A DNA stretch of 64,000 nt from Rubripirellula amarantea (GTDB lineage: Bacteria; Planctomycetota; Planctomycetia; Pirellulales; Pirellulaceae), in assembly GCF_007859865.1 (NCBI RefSeq), contig NZ_SJPI01000001.1, forward strand, positions 1,116,001 through 1,180,000. Direction: 5' to 3'. This document shows positions 25,972-35,384 of this stretch, piece after piece. Position 1 is the first letter of the stretch. Every line of letters begins with the position of its first letter. Below the pieces are notes generated by a model that saw only the letters and a program-made list of their open reading frames with translations, ran no database searches and had not been told where the DNA came from. The position numbers were made by a program, and so were the translations under genes.

Positions 25972-28734
25972 TCACTCGGCGGTGTCATCATAGATTGGTA
26001 GATGGCGATAGTAGACTTCCAGATTCAACAGATTCATGGTTGTCACGTAGAGACGTCCCGCATGGACACTCCAACGATCAGGCACCGGTCGCACAGGGTC
26101 CCAACTACCCGCGTAGATTCCGTCCTTGAGCTGACTGTCGAGCAAGACCGAGTTGAGACTCTTGTTCCATTCTTGCCAGTGATTTCCGCCCATGTGGAAC
26201 ATGACCTGAGTGGCGTAGTACCAATAGTATGCGTCACGTTTGGGCGCGGTACGCGTTCCCATTTCAGGTGCGTTTTCAAGCAAGTAGTCTGCCGCTGATT
26301 GCATCGCAGGCGTGTCACGTCGCCAACCCGCGTACATTCGCATCAGCATTCCCACCGATGTCATCGTTGGTGTTGGCTTGCGTCCGTGACGTTGGCTTGG
26401 TGTGTCAGGTGCATAAGGGTTATAGCGATAGCGATCAGCTCGATCGGGCGACTGAGCCACCGTGAGCCAACGTTCAATTCCATCATAGGTTTGCTGAGGC
26501 ACCTCTAAGCCCGATAGTTGACCGCTCTTAAGTGCCATCATCATCCAACCTGTCACGCTCGTGTCAGCGCTAACCTGGGCGGTGTAACGCCATCCGCCAC
26601 GCGTCCGGTGTTGCGTGGCGGCTATGTAGTTCAATGCAAGTTGAGCTGGTTCTTTCAGATCGGGATCCTGGGTCATTCCATACGCTTCGGAAAGTGCGAG
26701 AGCCGCGATGCCATGGCTATAGAATGCAACATTACGATCGCTCAGCTCGTTCTCTTTGCGATACAGGTCACCATTGGTTCGTTGGTTTTCAACAAGAAAT
26801 CGCAATGCATTGTTGACCGTATCGGCGTACTGATGCTGTTTGTGCGTGTACCCAGCACCTTGGAACGCTAATAAGCAAAGCCCAGTCGCTGCCGAATCCC
26901 CTCTTAGCAACACATTCGAACCATGGCCTTGAAGTGACCAACTTCCATCTTCATTCTGGATACTGTCGAGATAGGCCAGTCCACGCTCGATTGCTTCCTC
27001 GGTAGCCGGTCCAACCTGTCCGGCCGGTGTGGGAGCTCGACCGCCCTCAGTTCGCATCACTCGGCGACTAAACGATTCAACCGCCGCAATCTTGGTCCCA
27101 AATGGTGTTACGGGACCACCGACCTCACGCCTCTTCCGTTTTCCCGCAGTGAGATCAAGCGCCGCAATTTGAGGTTGATCCTTTGATGGCATCACTCCGG
27201 GATTCTGGTTCGGAATGTCGGCAAACCCCATGCTTCCTTCACGGATCTGCATGTTCAATGTTGGCCCCGATAAGCTGGGGCTCGATAGTTCGATTGCGAC
27301 CTCGGACGAGTCGCGTCGACTTGGTTCTCCACCGCCTATTCGGTCAACGATTTCCATGGGCGGCGAATCGCCCGATGTTGCCTGGGCGTTTTGCACCGCA
27401 TCAGGAGACAAACCGGCAATCTGGTCGAGCGCCGGTTTTCCGCTCGGATCTATTCCGCTGCCACCTCTCGATAAACTTGAACGTCCCGAACGTCGCGAAG
27501 CATTTCCCGCACTCACATCGGGAACTCCAGCGGCGACCGCTGACACATTTCGCTCAAGCGGAGCGTCGGCGTTGTCACCTTTCGTGGCTGGATTGACCAT
27601 GGCTGATAGAGCCTGGGTCGCCGACATCTGAACGCCACGTGTCTTTCCTCGCTCCGGAGACGACGTGTCGATGGGTGAGATCATTCGATCGGCCTTGGCG
27701 ACGTCTCGAGCCACCGCTACTGATCGTGACGTTGGCGCTGCACCTGCTGGTTCGGCGAGGGCTCGCCGGCGGGCTTGAGGACGAGGCCTCCCCAACCCCA
27801 TGTCACCAATCTTAGGCTTGGCTTGAGTGGATTGCCGCAATCCGGCAAGCGGTTGTTCAGTGGAATCCAAGATCTTTAGCGTGTCTTGGGTCGGTATCGC
27901 AGGTGTCACCGAAGTGCTTGATTTCGCCCGCGATTGCTGTGCAGGAGCAACGGGCGAGTCGGCGACACTCGCTTCGGCTTTCACTGGCAACTCAGGAGCC
28001 ACCGGCTTTGAAAGAGGTTGGTCCATCGTTGGATCCGATGGGCTCTGACGACGAGCCAACTGAGCTGGTGAGTTGGATGGTTGCGGTTTCGTATCGGTTG
28101 GCTCGTCACGCCGTAATAAGTGCTGGCGGTCGGGACGCCGTACCGGTTGTTGAGGCTGAGGCATCTCAAGTTGCGGCGCAGATTGTTCAACCGGCGGCAA
28201 CCGCCGCTCTTCACGTGGCACCACGGGTGAGGAAGTTTCCGCGTCGGTAGGCTTCGACCAATCCGGTTGCGACTCTCTTTTTTCGGCCGTCTTGAACAAG
28301 TATTCTGGAACGGTGCGTTTGACCGGGGACCGTTCCGGTTTTACCCCCATCACACTTTGGGGATAGTAGCTGCTAAAAATGACCACGCCTGTTGCCATCA
28401 TCAACAACAACAAATGCAGTGCAACACTAAACAAGAATCCAAGCTGCAGTGATTTCTGCACATACCGTGATGCGATTCCGCGCAACACAAAGGCAAGTGC
28501 CAACGCACACAACGGCACGCCAATCAAATACGTCGTCGCGTTGAACTGCCAACGCGAATCGTCAAAACCCAACCGCGTGACGATTAGGTACAGCACCAAA
28601 CCGGCCAACGCTGCGATCGAGAGATCGAGCGGCCACATTCGGTCCCGCTTCGATTTCGATCGGAGCGGAAAATCAGCATGACCGATCGGAGGCCGATTAG
28701 CAGTTCGCGGTCGTCGGGTGGAAGATCTAGCCAT
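25972..28734 (-). CDS. Membrane-anchored alpha/alpha-toroid (squalene cyclase/prenyltransferase-like) protein in the TonB slot
   Basis: 920 residues. The N-terminus is basic, followed by three membrane segments at about residues 36-54, 68-88 and 96-121. The third contains S103-V-A-L-H107, an S-x3-H pattern like that in the TonB anchor. A long Pro/Gln/Arg/Ser-rich linker follows (about 125-570, e.g. PQPQQPVRRP). The C-terminal third (about 575-915) has terpenoid-cyclase-type QW repeats: QNEDGSWSLQ, TRGGWRYT, QLKDGIYAGSWDP. It lacks the DxDD acid motif of true squalene-hopene cyclases, so catalysis is doubtful and binding is more likely. Its start overlaps the end of exbD by 8 bases, so the two are translationally coupled. 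Topology puts linker and toroid in the periplasm. Domain calls are good; the TonB-like role is inference. Confidence 0.88.
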   Translation of the reverse strand: MARSSTRRPRTANRPPIGHADFPLRSKSKRDRMWPLDLSIAALAGLVLYLIVTRLGFDDSRWQFNATTYLIGVPLCALALAFVLRGIASRYVQKSLQLGFLFSVALHLLLLMMATGVVIFSSYYPQSVMGVKPERSPVKRTVPEYLFKTAEKRESQPDWSKPTDAETSSPVVPREERRLPPVEQSAPQLEMPQPQQPVRRPDRQHLLRRDEPTDTKPQPSNSPAQLARRQSPSDPTMDQPLSKPVAPELPVKAEASVADSPVAPAQQSRAKSSTSVTPAIPTQDTLKILDSTEQPLAGLRQSTQAKPKIGDMGLGRPRPQARRRALAEPAGAAPTSRSVAVARDVAKADRMISPIDTSSPERGKTRGVQMSATQALSAMVNPATKGDNADAPLERNVSAVAAGVPDVSAGNASRRSGRSSLSRGGSGIDPSGKPALDQIAGLSPDAVQNAQATSGDSPPMEIVDRIGGGEPSRRDSSEVAIELSSPSLSGPTLNMQIREGSMGFADIPNQNPGVMPSKDQPQIAALDLTAGKRKRREVGGPVTPFGTKIAAVESFSRRVMRTEGGRAPTPAGQVGPATEEAIERGLAYLDSIQNEDGSWSLQGHGSNVLLRGDSAATGLCLLAFQGAGYTHKQHQYADTVNNALRFLVENQRTNGDLYRKENELSDRNVAFYSHGIAALALSEAYGMTQDPDLKEPAQLALNYIAATQHRTRGGWRYTAQVSADTSVTGWMMMALKSGQLSGLEVPQQTYDGIERWLTVAQSPDRADRYRYNPYAPDTPSQRHGRKPTPTMTSVGMLMRMYAGWRRDTPAMQSAADYLLENAPEMGTRTAPKRDAYYWYYATQVMFHMGGNHWQEWNKSLNSVLLDSQLKDGIYAGSWDPVRPVPDRWSVHAGRLYVTTMNLLNLEVYYRHLPIYDDTAE

Positions 28735-29149
28735 CGGGGCCTTCCTGCGTTGTCACGCTGTAGTCGCCCACGCCAGTTCGGTTGCATACGTCCATGACAC
28801 TGACCACAGGCTGAAAAGCAGCTTGCCGATCAGCACGAATCACAACGGTTTGACTGGTCGGATTATCTGCAACCGCTTTCTCAAGCAATTGTTGCAAGTC
28901 GGCCAGAGCCGTCAGCTTGCCTCCAAGAAAAATGTCACCTGCCGAATCAATGTCTACGACGACTTCGCGAGGCTTGCTAATCATCGGCACGGCGCTGGTA
29001 GCCGATGGCAATACGATGTCGAGCCTGCGTTCTTCGTCTTCGAACTCACTGGTAACGAGGAAGAAAATCAGCAGCAGGAACACCACGTCAATCAAGGGCG
29101 TCAGGCTAAGTGTGCTCGCCACCGACGAGCGTTTCAATTTGAAGGCCAT
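28727..29149 (-). CDS. ExbD/TolR-family biopolymer transport protein
   Basis: 140 residues: a short cytoplasmic start, one membrane helix at about 14-35 (TPLIDVVFLLLIFFLVTS) and a periplasmic domain. Asp21 in PLID is the family's essential proton-pathway residue. The periplasmic part shows the usual ExbD pattern (VVIRADRQAAFQPVVSVMDVC). With the ExbB-like partner it should form a proton-motive-force-driven motor in the inner membrane. Its ATG overlaps the stop codon of the ExbB gene (TAATG), with GGTGAG as ribosome-binding site, so the two are translated together. Which of ExbD or TolR it corresponds to functionally cannot be told from sequence. Confidence 0.93.
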   Translation of the reverse strand: MAFKLKRSSVASTLSLTPLIDVVFLLLIFFLVTSEFEDEERRLDIVLPSATSAVPMISKPREVVVDIDSAGDIFLGGKLTALADLQQLLEKAVADNPTSQTVVIRADRQAAFQPVVSVMDVCNRTGVGDYSVTTQEGPDG

Positions 29150-30180
29150 TAGCTCACCTTTGCTCCGCCGTGCTGATCATTGCCACGTTGGTCTGCTCCT
29201 GTACCGACCGCAGCAACGGGTGGAGGCATTGGCGACGAGTCGCCAGCAACAGGAACCGCAGGCGGAGGAACCGTTCCAAACTCCATAGGATGCAACTTGC
29301 CCTCCAAGTCCAATCGCTGACGTCCGCTAAAACGACTGAGGCCGGGTGCCAAATCAAAACAGAATTCTTCGAGACGATGAAACAGCTTGGCAAGCCGATT
29401 CTCGAGGTACAGTGCTAAGATCGCGGCGGGGATTGCGACCGCCAAGCCGGCCAAAGTAGTCACAAGCGCCGTGTAAATCCCCTCGGAAAGTTGCTCGCTT
29501 CGACTCCGTTCAGCCGTCAAGGTTGTGGATTCGTGGAATGCAACAATCATCCCCCAAACCGTTCCCAGCAACCCCATCAACGGTGTCGCAGCAGCGGCCA
29601 AAGTCAGCCATCGAATGGGCGAGGCATAGCGGTCGGCTTCTCGTTCAATGGCATCGGTCGCTGCCCGTTCAATGTCAGCCAATGGTTGCCCAGTGCGCAG
29701 CAGCATGGTCGTAATCACGCTAGCGGCAGGCGAAGGATTTTCATCACAGACCTTCATTGCGATCGACGGGTTAAAGCGATCGATAGGATTGGCGAGTGAA
29801 CGCAAATCGGCTTCGAGGTCTCGTGGCATCACTTTGCTCGTTCGCAAACTTAACGTCCGCTCAACGGCCAAAGCGACGACCAACAAACTCATGATTCCAA
29901 TCGGAATCATGAAACCGCCGCCCCGCGTTATCAATGACAGCAGATCGATGCCCGATGGCTTCGCTACGGCATCGGTCTGCGGTTCGGGTTCGTCGTTTAA
30001 GATCGACTGAATATCATCAGCCTCAATGATCTCGACATCATCTTGGGCATGCACTGGCGCTGGCATTGCTAACGCGCACCAAACGCACGTCGCCAACACG
30101 ACGGTCTCGATAAACGCTAAGCCGCGAGCTTTGCCAGGGCGGCAAAAGTTACTAAAGGTATTCAATCGACCGACCATCAT
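29149..30180 (-). CDS. MotA/TolQ/ExbB-family proton channel protein with signal peptide
   Basis: 343 residues. Unlike E. coli ExbB, it has an extra N-terminal signal-like helix (about 21-45, ending APVHAQ) and an acidic spacer, which then lead to the family core. The first core helix is at about 81-107 (GGFMIPIGIMSLLVVALAVERT). The conserved TLAAAATPLMGLLGTVWGM and TTLAGLAVAIPAAI segments form the two channel helices. The C-terminal tail is Pro-rich and ends PPPVAAVGTGADQ. It is the stator/channel component of an energy-transducing complex with the ExbD protein encoded next. Its start overlaps the TPR gene by 4 bases (ATGA). Confidence 0.93.
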   Translation of the reverse strand: MMVGRLNTFSNFCRPGKARGLAFIETVVLATCVWCALAMPAPVHAQDDVEIIEADDIQSILNDEPEPQTDAVAKPSGIDLLSLITRGGGFMIPIGIMSLLVVALAVERTLSLRTSKVMPRDLEADLRSLANPIDRFNPSIAMKVCDENPSPAASVITTMLLRTGQPLADIERAATDAIEREADRYASPIRWLTLAAAATPLMGLLGTVWGMIVAFHESTTLTAERSRSEQLSEGIYTALVTTLAGLAVAIPAAILALYLENRLAKLFHRLEEFCFDLAPGLSRFSGRQRLDLEGKLHPMEFGTVPPPAVPVAGDSSPMPPPVAAVGTGADQRGNDQHGGAKVS

Positions 30181-33100
30181 TTATTGAGCGTTTCGAGACG
30201 GACACGAGCTTTCTCTGCTAGCTCATGCTTGGGGTGTTTCTGAATGACGTACGTGTAGAAGTCACGACCAATCTTAGCCGCCTTGTCGCGAGCGGATTGA
30301 GTTTTTGCAGCCTGATAGAGCAACTCAGCACACCGAGCGGCTTCATATCCGCTTTTTGCCTGCCAATTTTTGATGCCCTCGGGCGCTCGTTCACCACCAA
30401 AGCCGAACATGACACGTTGAAACTCGGGGATCGCAAGATCGTATTGATGGTTGCCAAAGTAAATCTCGCCCATCATGAAGCGGGCACGTGCGGCTAGCTC
30501 GTTTCGATAGTTCGCCGCCACTTCCCCATAAAACTTGATGGCTCGATCCGAATCGCCTTTTTGCTGATAGGCAAAACCAGTTTCGTAAAACACTTGCGGC
30601 AAGTAGTCCGAGGACGGAAAACGCTCACGAAGTTCATCGTACCAAGACAAGGCATCGCCCCATCGTTCTAGCTGTGCCGCGCTCTGACCACCATGCAACA
30701 ACACCAACTCGCGGACTTGGCGTTCGGCGGGTGAACGAACAGTCTTGGCATTGTCGTTGCTCGATTGAATTTTCTGACGTGATGTTTCAAAGGAAGCGAG
30801 TGCACGAGCGTAGTCTCCTCGCTTGAACTGACTTTCGCCAATCATCATTCCGGCATCGAAACTCAACTTACCGCTATTGAATTGCTTTGCCTGCTGATCA
30901 AACGCCGACTCTGCGGCCTCAAAGTTGCCCTGTTTGAAGTTTGACCAGCCCAAACGATAGAAAGCCTTCTCACGAAGATCTGGATCTTTCGATTTCTCAG
31001 CCACCATCGCGAACTGTTCTACCGCAGCATCCCATTGCCTCTTCGCATAGTGTTGTTGGCCAACAAAGTAAGCAGCCTCGGTAGCGAGATCCGTGTCGGG
31101 ATACTTTTCTACCAGCGATGCGAACTGCTCAACGGCTTCGTCTTGCTTGCCGCTGTCCTGCATTGCCCACGCAAGTTCGTACATCACTTTATCCATCGCT
31201 GGATAATTAGGGACTTCAGCAACGATGCGTTGCAATTTTGTCACCGCTTCGGCAGGCTTGGATTCTTTGGAGTCGATCAGTGCCAATTCGTACAAGGCAT
31301 GCCCTTGGTTGATTCCTTTCGGCTTCGAATCAAGGAATGTCTGTAGATCCGCTCTCGCATCGCTGTACTTTTCCAAGTTTCGAAAGGCGATTCCGCGAGA
31401 AAGAACGGCTTCGTCTCGCAACGGATGATCCGAATACTTCGTAATCGTTTGCGTCAACGATTGTTCAGCCGCTTGGTAGTCGCCCGCCTGCAACTGCGAG
31501 AACCCGATTCCGTAGGTTGCATAGGGTTTAAGGTCAGGATCAGCGTCTGAGTTGACGATTTGGCGATACCAATCGATCGCCTTCGCGTGGTCATTTGATT
31601 CGGCGGCAAGTTGCCCCAGTTTGTAGCGAGCTTGGTCTGCCATCCGCGACTTAGGATCGGACGTGATGATCGCTTGCCAAATCCTAGCTGCGTCGCTGCT
31701 CTTCCCCGCCGCAAAGAGCGCCTGACCTTGCAGAAGCCTTGCTTCACTTGCACGCAGCCCTTGCGGATCATCAGCGGCAGCCGAGTCGAAAGCCGCAGCA
31801 GCTAAGTCAGCACGACCAGCCATCATTTGTGCTTGCCCCAACAACAACCGAGCCTCTGTTTTTTGGCTGGCATCTTTTAAATTGGGAAGTTCTTGATCAA
31901 CCAGCGTTATGGCCTCGTCGTATTGACGCCCAGCGCTTGCGGCGGCAATGGCTCGCAAGACCCAGACCGGGCGTTGTTCGTTGTCTGGCTTGGATTGCTT
32001 GAGCAAATCCTGATACACCTTTGATGCCTCGTTCATTTCACCCTTGGCAAATTGGCTTTCGGCAGCGACGAACATTACGTCCAACGCCAACTGATCACCC
32101 GAGAACTTTGACAAGAATTCGTTGGCTAACTTCAACGACTGATCAGGCTTACCGATCTGAAGTGCAGAAAAAGCCGCGTTGTAAAGTGCTCGAGGTGCAA
32201 GCGCGTTATCAGGATCTTCGCGGTAGGCCGATTCAAAAATCCCTAATGATTCGGCAACGGTCGCCGGATTCATTGACAAAGCTTCCGCAAGATCTAAACG
32301 AAGAGCCATTTCGAAGTCACCCTCGGCACCCCTATCAAGCTGCTCACGAGCGACCTTGGCTGCGTCATCGGCACGACCTTTACTAAGCCAAATCCGAGCT
32401 AACCAGTGCGCTGCTTCCGTGGAGGCTTCCGCATTGGATTGTTCCAGGACAATCTGAAAACGCTCAGCGGCGCCATCAATATCGCCGCCTCGATAGAGAC
32501 TTTGCGCTGAAGCAAGTGTCGCCGAAGCCGCGTAAGGTGAAGTGGGGAAATCCTTGGCTAGGATTGCGTACTTGGCTGCCGCTTGAGTCGGCTCGCCGGC
32601 CTGAACGAGCGCGTAGGCTTGCCTAAAAATTGCGTATGACTTGTCCTCGTCTGCTTCCGCCGTCTCAATTGCTTTGTCAAAGGATTCCACCGCTCTATCA
32701 AACTCTTTTCGCAAGATGAACAGATCACCCAATCGAAGGCGAACATCAACAGCAAGTGGACTATCCGAACAACTGTCAATGAGTTGTTGGTAGGACGCAA
32801 ACGCTTTGTCAAACAGGTCCTGTTCTTCAAGAGCGATGCCTCGCGCGTAGAGTGCATCGCATCGCAAAACGGAATCTTTAGCTTCGGGTAACGCGAGCAG
32901 ATCGTCGTAGTACTGCACCGCTTGATCGAGTTTGCCCAGTCCGTAAGCTGCCTCGCCGCTATAGAACAAAGCGCGATCGAGGAAACGTGACTTTGGTGAC
33001 TCATCCCGAAGCGTCTGATAGGTGGTCAATACTTGACGAAGCTGATTGGGGTCGGGTTGCTCCCCCACGGTTGCGACGGAATACAAACACCAACCTAGAT

Positions 33101-33635
33101 TCGCCAAGCTTTCTTCGCGCAGATCGTAATCCTTGTCCTCAAGAGCAACCTGAAAACTCGCAGCAGCCTTTGCGTAGTCAGGAGTTTCCTTCTGCATATA
33201 GCAAACCCCCAAGTAGTGCGCCGCTTTGGACGCCATCGACTGCTTGGGATACTCTTTGAGGTACTGGATCCAGCTCTCAATTGCTAAGTCGATTGCACCG
33301 CCAGTTTGAAAGTTGGCGGCATCGGCATACAGCGCCATTGCCTTTTCGTTGACATCGTCTGCACCCTGATCGGAACTCTGTGCAACTGCTGGACTCTGTG
33401 CAACTGCTGGGGCATCCGCTTGATCTTGCGAAACAGCGAGATTCCCGGGAATCAAAAACCCCAGCAATATCCCCAGTAACAACCCCGCGAAAAGCGTCTG
33501 GAGTCGAGTCGAAAGTGCGTGGTGGCGTGGCACTGTGGTTTTCCCCGCAAAGACCGATAAGAAATCGCCAAAATCCGTTTTCTGACGCAGGCTGCATTTT
33601 AGCCGCGATCGAGAAAACCCGATAGTTCGCAGCAC
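30177..33635 (-). CDS. Large exported TPR-repeat protein, first gene of the ExbB/ExbD operon
   Basis: Up to 1,152 residues from GTG 33635. A later GTG at 33533, preceded by GCGGGGAAAA, gives a more normal signal peptide (LFAGLLLGILLGFLIPGNLAVS) and may be the real start. After the signal the protein is an almost continuous array of tetratricopeptide repeats, with more than 20 recognisable A-x3-Y/F-x-G-x4-A units of about 34-37 residues. The repeats resemble the CpoB/YbgF type of periplasmic TPR proteins (YxxLxxxYPxSxxAxxA). It should be periplasmic or outer-membrane associated and act as a protein-binding scaffold. It precedes and overlaps the ExbB gene by 4 bases, an arrangement reminiscent of CpoB accompanying TolQR, though gene order differs. 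Confidence 0.88.
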   Translation of the reverse strand: MLRTIGFSRSRLKCSLRQKTDFGDFLSVFAGKTTVPRHHALSTRLQTLFAGLLLGILLGFLIPGNLAVSQDQADAPAVAQSPAVAQSSDQGADDVNEKAMALYADAANFQTGGAIDLAIESWIQYLKEYPKQSMASKAAHYLGVCYMQKETPDYAKAAASFQVALEDKDYDLREESLANLGWCLYSVATVGEQPDPNQLRQVLTTYQTLRDESPKSRFLDRALFYSGEAAYGLGKLDQAVQYYDDLLALPEAKDSVLRCDALYARGIALEEQDLFDKAFASYQQLIDSCSDSPLAVDVRLRLGDLFILRKEFDRAVESFDKAIETAEADEDKSYAIFRQAYALVQAGEPTQAAAKYAILAKDFPTSPYAASATLASAQSLYRGGDIDGAAERFQIVLEQSNAEASTEAAHWLARIWLSKGRADDAAKVAREQLDRGAEGDFEMALRLDLAEALSMNPATVAESLGIFESAYREDPDNALAPRALYNAAFSALQIGKPDQSLKLANEFLSKFSGDQLALDVMFVAAESQFAKGEMNEASKVYQDLLKQSKPDNEQRPVWVLRAIAAASAGRQYDEAITLVDQELPNLKDASQKTEARLLLGQAQMMAGRADLAAAAFDSAAADDPQGLRASEARLLQGQALFAAGKSSDAARIWQAIITSDPKSRMADQARYKLGQLAAESNDHAKAIDWYRQIVNSDADPDLKPYATYGIGFSQLQAGDYQAAEQSLTQTITKYSDHPLRDEAVLSRGIAFRNLEKYSDARADLQTFLDSKPKGINQGHALYELALIDSKESKPAEAVTKLQRIVAEVPNYPAMDKVMYELAWAMQDSGKQDEAVEQFASLVEKYPDTDLATEAAYFVGQQHYAKRQWDAAVEQFAMVAEKSKDPDLREKAFYRLGWSNFKQGNFEAAESAFDQQAKQFNSGKLSFDAGMMIGESQFKRGDYARALASFETSRQKIQSSNDNAKTVRSPAERQVRELVLLHGGQSAAQLERWGDALSWYDELRERFPSSDYLPQVFYETGFAYQQKGDSDRAIKFYGEVAANYRNELAARARFMMGEIYFGNHQYDLAIPEFQRVMFGFGGERAPEGIKNWQAKSGYEAARCAELLYQAAKTQSARDKAAKIGRDFYTYVIQKHPKHELAEKARVRLETLNK
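33375..33410 (-). repeat. In-frame 18-bp tandem duplication near the N-terminus of the TPR protein
   Basis: Two perfect 18-base copies (33375-33392 and 33393-33410) encode a repeated AVAQSP/AVAQSS hexapeptide just after the signal peptide, in a low-complexity linker. The frame is kept. Confidence 0.9.
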
Positions 33636-33888
33636 ACCTACCCAAAGTCACCAGATTGACGAACTAGGCTCCCCTGAAGCACGTAATAGTGTCAACTTGA
33701 ACAAATTTGCCCTCCCATCAGCGAGTCGCCACCATCAACGCCGCGACCGATGCTTCACCATTCTTGCGACGATCCTTGGGCCTTGCTTGGTGTCGATCAG
33801 ACGTGCAATTTGATAGAACGCTAGTGCCACTCGACGCGGCAATCACCGCAACTTCTACTTGACCACTGTTGATAAGAGCAGCCTGAAC

Positions 33889-34899
33889 GTGACTACCGCG
33901 AATGTGACTCCTGAAACTTGCCTCATCACTGGCGGAGCTGGCTTTATCGGTTCGCACCTAACCGGCCGACTATTGGCTCAGGGGCACAAGGTCATCATTG
34001 TCGATGATCTTTCGACAGGACGCGCCAGTAACCTTCGCAGCGTGATCGATCACGAGAACCTTGATTACATCGAAGGCACGGTCGAAGACGATGACTTGGT
34101 TGCAGAGGTCGTTGATCGCGCGAGTCGTGTGTACCACCTTGCTGCGGCAGTGGGTGTCGCGTTGATCGCGAAACAACCGATCCAAACCATCGAACGAAAT
34201 ATCTACCCCACGCAGTTGATCCTTGATCGTCTTGGCGAACGAGCCAAACGGGGCGACAAGGTGCCTTGCTTTATCGCGAGCACTAGCGAAGTCTACGGAA
34301 AAAATCCTAAAGAAACTTGGTGCGAAGAAGACGACCTCGTCTTTGGCTCCACCACGAAACCGCGATGGAGTTATGGCGTATCCAAAGCGATTGACGAATT
34401 CCTGGCGCTTGCGTTCTTCAAGGAAACAGGTTTGCCTGCTGTCGTTGGCCGCTTCTTCAATGTCGTAGGGCCCAGGCAAACCGGAGCCTATGGAATGGTT
34501 CTGCCGCGATTTGTCGATGCGGCAATCAAAGGGGAACCACTCGTCGTGCACGATGACGGAGCCCAAATACGATGCTTCGCTCACGTTGACGATGTCATCG
34601 GCGCCGTGATGACATTAGTCGAGACCCCTCATGCCGCTGGCCGTGTCTACAACATCGGCAGCGACAAACCCATTTCGATCCTGGAACTTGCTCAACTAGT
34701 TGTTGAGCGAGTGAATCCTAAAGCGAAAATCGAATTCCAAAGCTATCGCGATGCCTATGACGATTCCTTCGAGGACATTCGTCGCCGCGTTCCTGACTTG
34801 ACCCGGATTCGCGAAACCATCAACTACGCGCCGTCAAAAGACTTGGACGCCATCATTGATGCCGTCGCTGAGGCCATGCGGGAGTCGACCAGCAATTAG
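33889..34899 (+). CDS. NAD-dependent sugar-nucleotide epimerase/dehydratase
   Basis: About 336 residues from GTG 33889; an in-frame TTG at 33859 and a GTG at 33904 are alternatives, and none has a clear Shine-Dalgarno sequence. This is an extended SDR: TGGAGFIGSH cofactor motif near the N-terminus, DDLSTG after the second strand, STSEVYG with the catalytic Ser/Thr, YGVSKAIDE (YxxxK), RFFNVVGPRQTG substrate loop and RCFAHVDDV. The whole resembles UDP-glucose 4-epimerases and UDP-glucuronate decarboxylases. It should modify nucleotide sugars for envelope polysaccharide. It converges on the DUF1844 gene, with which it shares 4 bases. Exact reaction not determinable here. Confidence 0.88.
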   Translation: MTTANVTPETCLITGGAGFIGSHLTGRLLAQGHKVIIVDDLSTGRASNLRSVIDHENLDYIEGTVEDDDLVAEVVDRASRVYHLAAAVGVALIAKQPIQTIERNIYPTQLILDRLGERAKRGDKVPCFIASTSEVYGKNPKETWCEEDDLVFGSTTKPRWSYGVSKAIDEFLALAFFKETGLPAVVGRFFNVVGPRQTGAYGMVLPRFVDAAIKGEPLVVHDDGAQIRCFAHVDDVIGAVMTLVETPHAAGRVYNIGSDKPISILELAQLVVERVNPKAKIEFQSYRDAYDDSFEDIRRRVPDLTRIRETINYAPSKDLDAIIDAVAEAMRESTSN

Positions 34900-35360
34900 G
34901 ACGCTTTGACACTGACGTAGGCCATCCGCAGTGCGTGCATTGCTTCGGAAAGCATCTTGGACTCGTCATCGGAAAGGTTGCCCTTGGTTTTCTCTCCGAG
35001 CATTTCCAAAGTATCGATGTAATGCTTCGCGTACGGCTTGTTGACGCTGGCCTTGCCCGTGGTGGGATCCGGGATCTGACCGAGCATCGCCATCGCTTGG
35101 GTGAACATCATCGAAATCATCACTTCGAATGATGCAGGTGGCGGCGCAGGCATTGCGTCGCTACTTGAGCCCGACGACGTCACGTCGGTCGAATCATCAG
35201 CCACCTGATGCGAAGTGGATTCCAGTTCGGCAGCTTCGGTGTTAGTTGCTTCAGATTCAGTAGCCTCAGCTTCGCTCGCAGCCGCTGCCTTTTCTTTTTC
35301 AACTTGAGCTTTCCAATCGTCGTCAACAATGATCTTGGGTTCGTCTTTAGATTCACTCAT
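34896..35360 (-). CDS. DUF1844 domain protein
   Basis: 154 residues in two parts. An acidic, low-complexity N-terminal half (Glu, Ala, Thr and Ser rich) is followed by a C-terminal helical DUF1844 domain from about residue 77 (FEVMISMMFTQAMAMLGQIP, then AKHYIDTLEMLGEKTKGNL and LSEAMHALRMAYV). DUF1844 proteins are small and uncharacterised and are found in planctomycetes and several other phyla. The start ATG has GAGG seven bases upstream. It lies 24 bases after pyrG on the same strand, so the two are probably co-transcribed. Confidence 0.9.
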   Translation of the reverse strand: MSESKDEPKIIVDDDWKAQVEKEKAAAASEAEATESEATNTEAAELESTSHQVADDSTDVTSSGSSSDAMPAPPPASFEVMISMMFTQAMAMLGQIPDPTTGKASVNKPYAKHYIDTLEMLGEKTKGNLSDDESKMLSEAMHALRMAYVSVKAS

Positions 35361-35384
35361 GATTTCGCCTCATCGGTTGAACTT

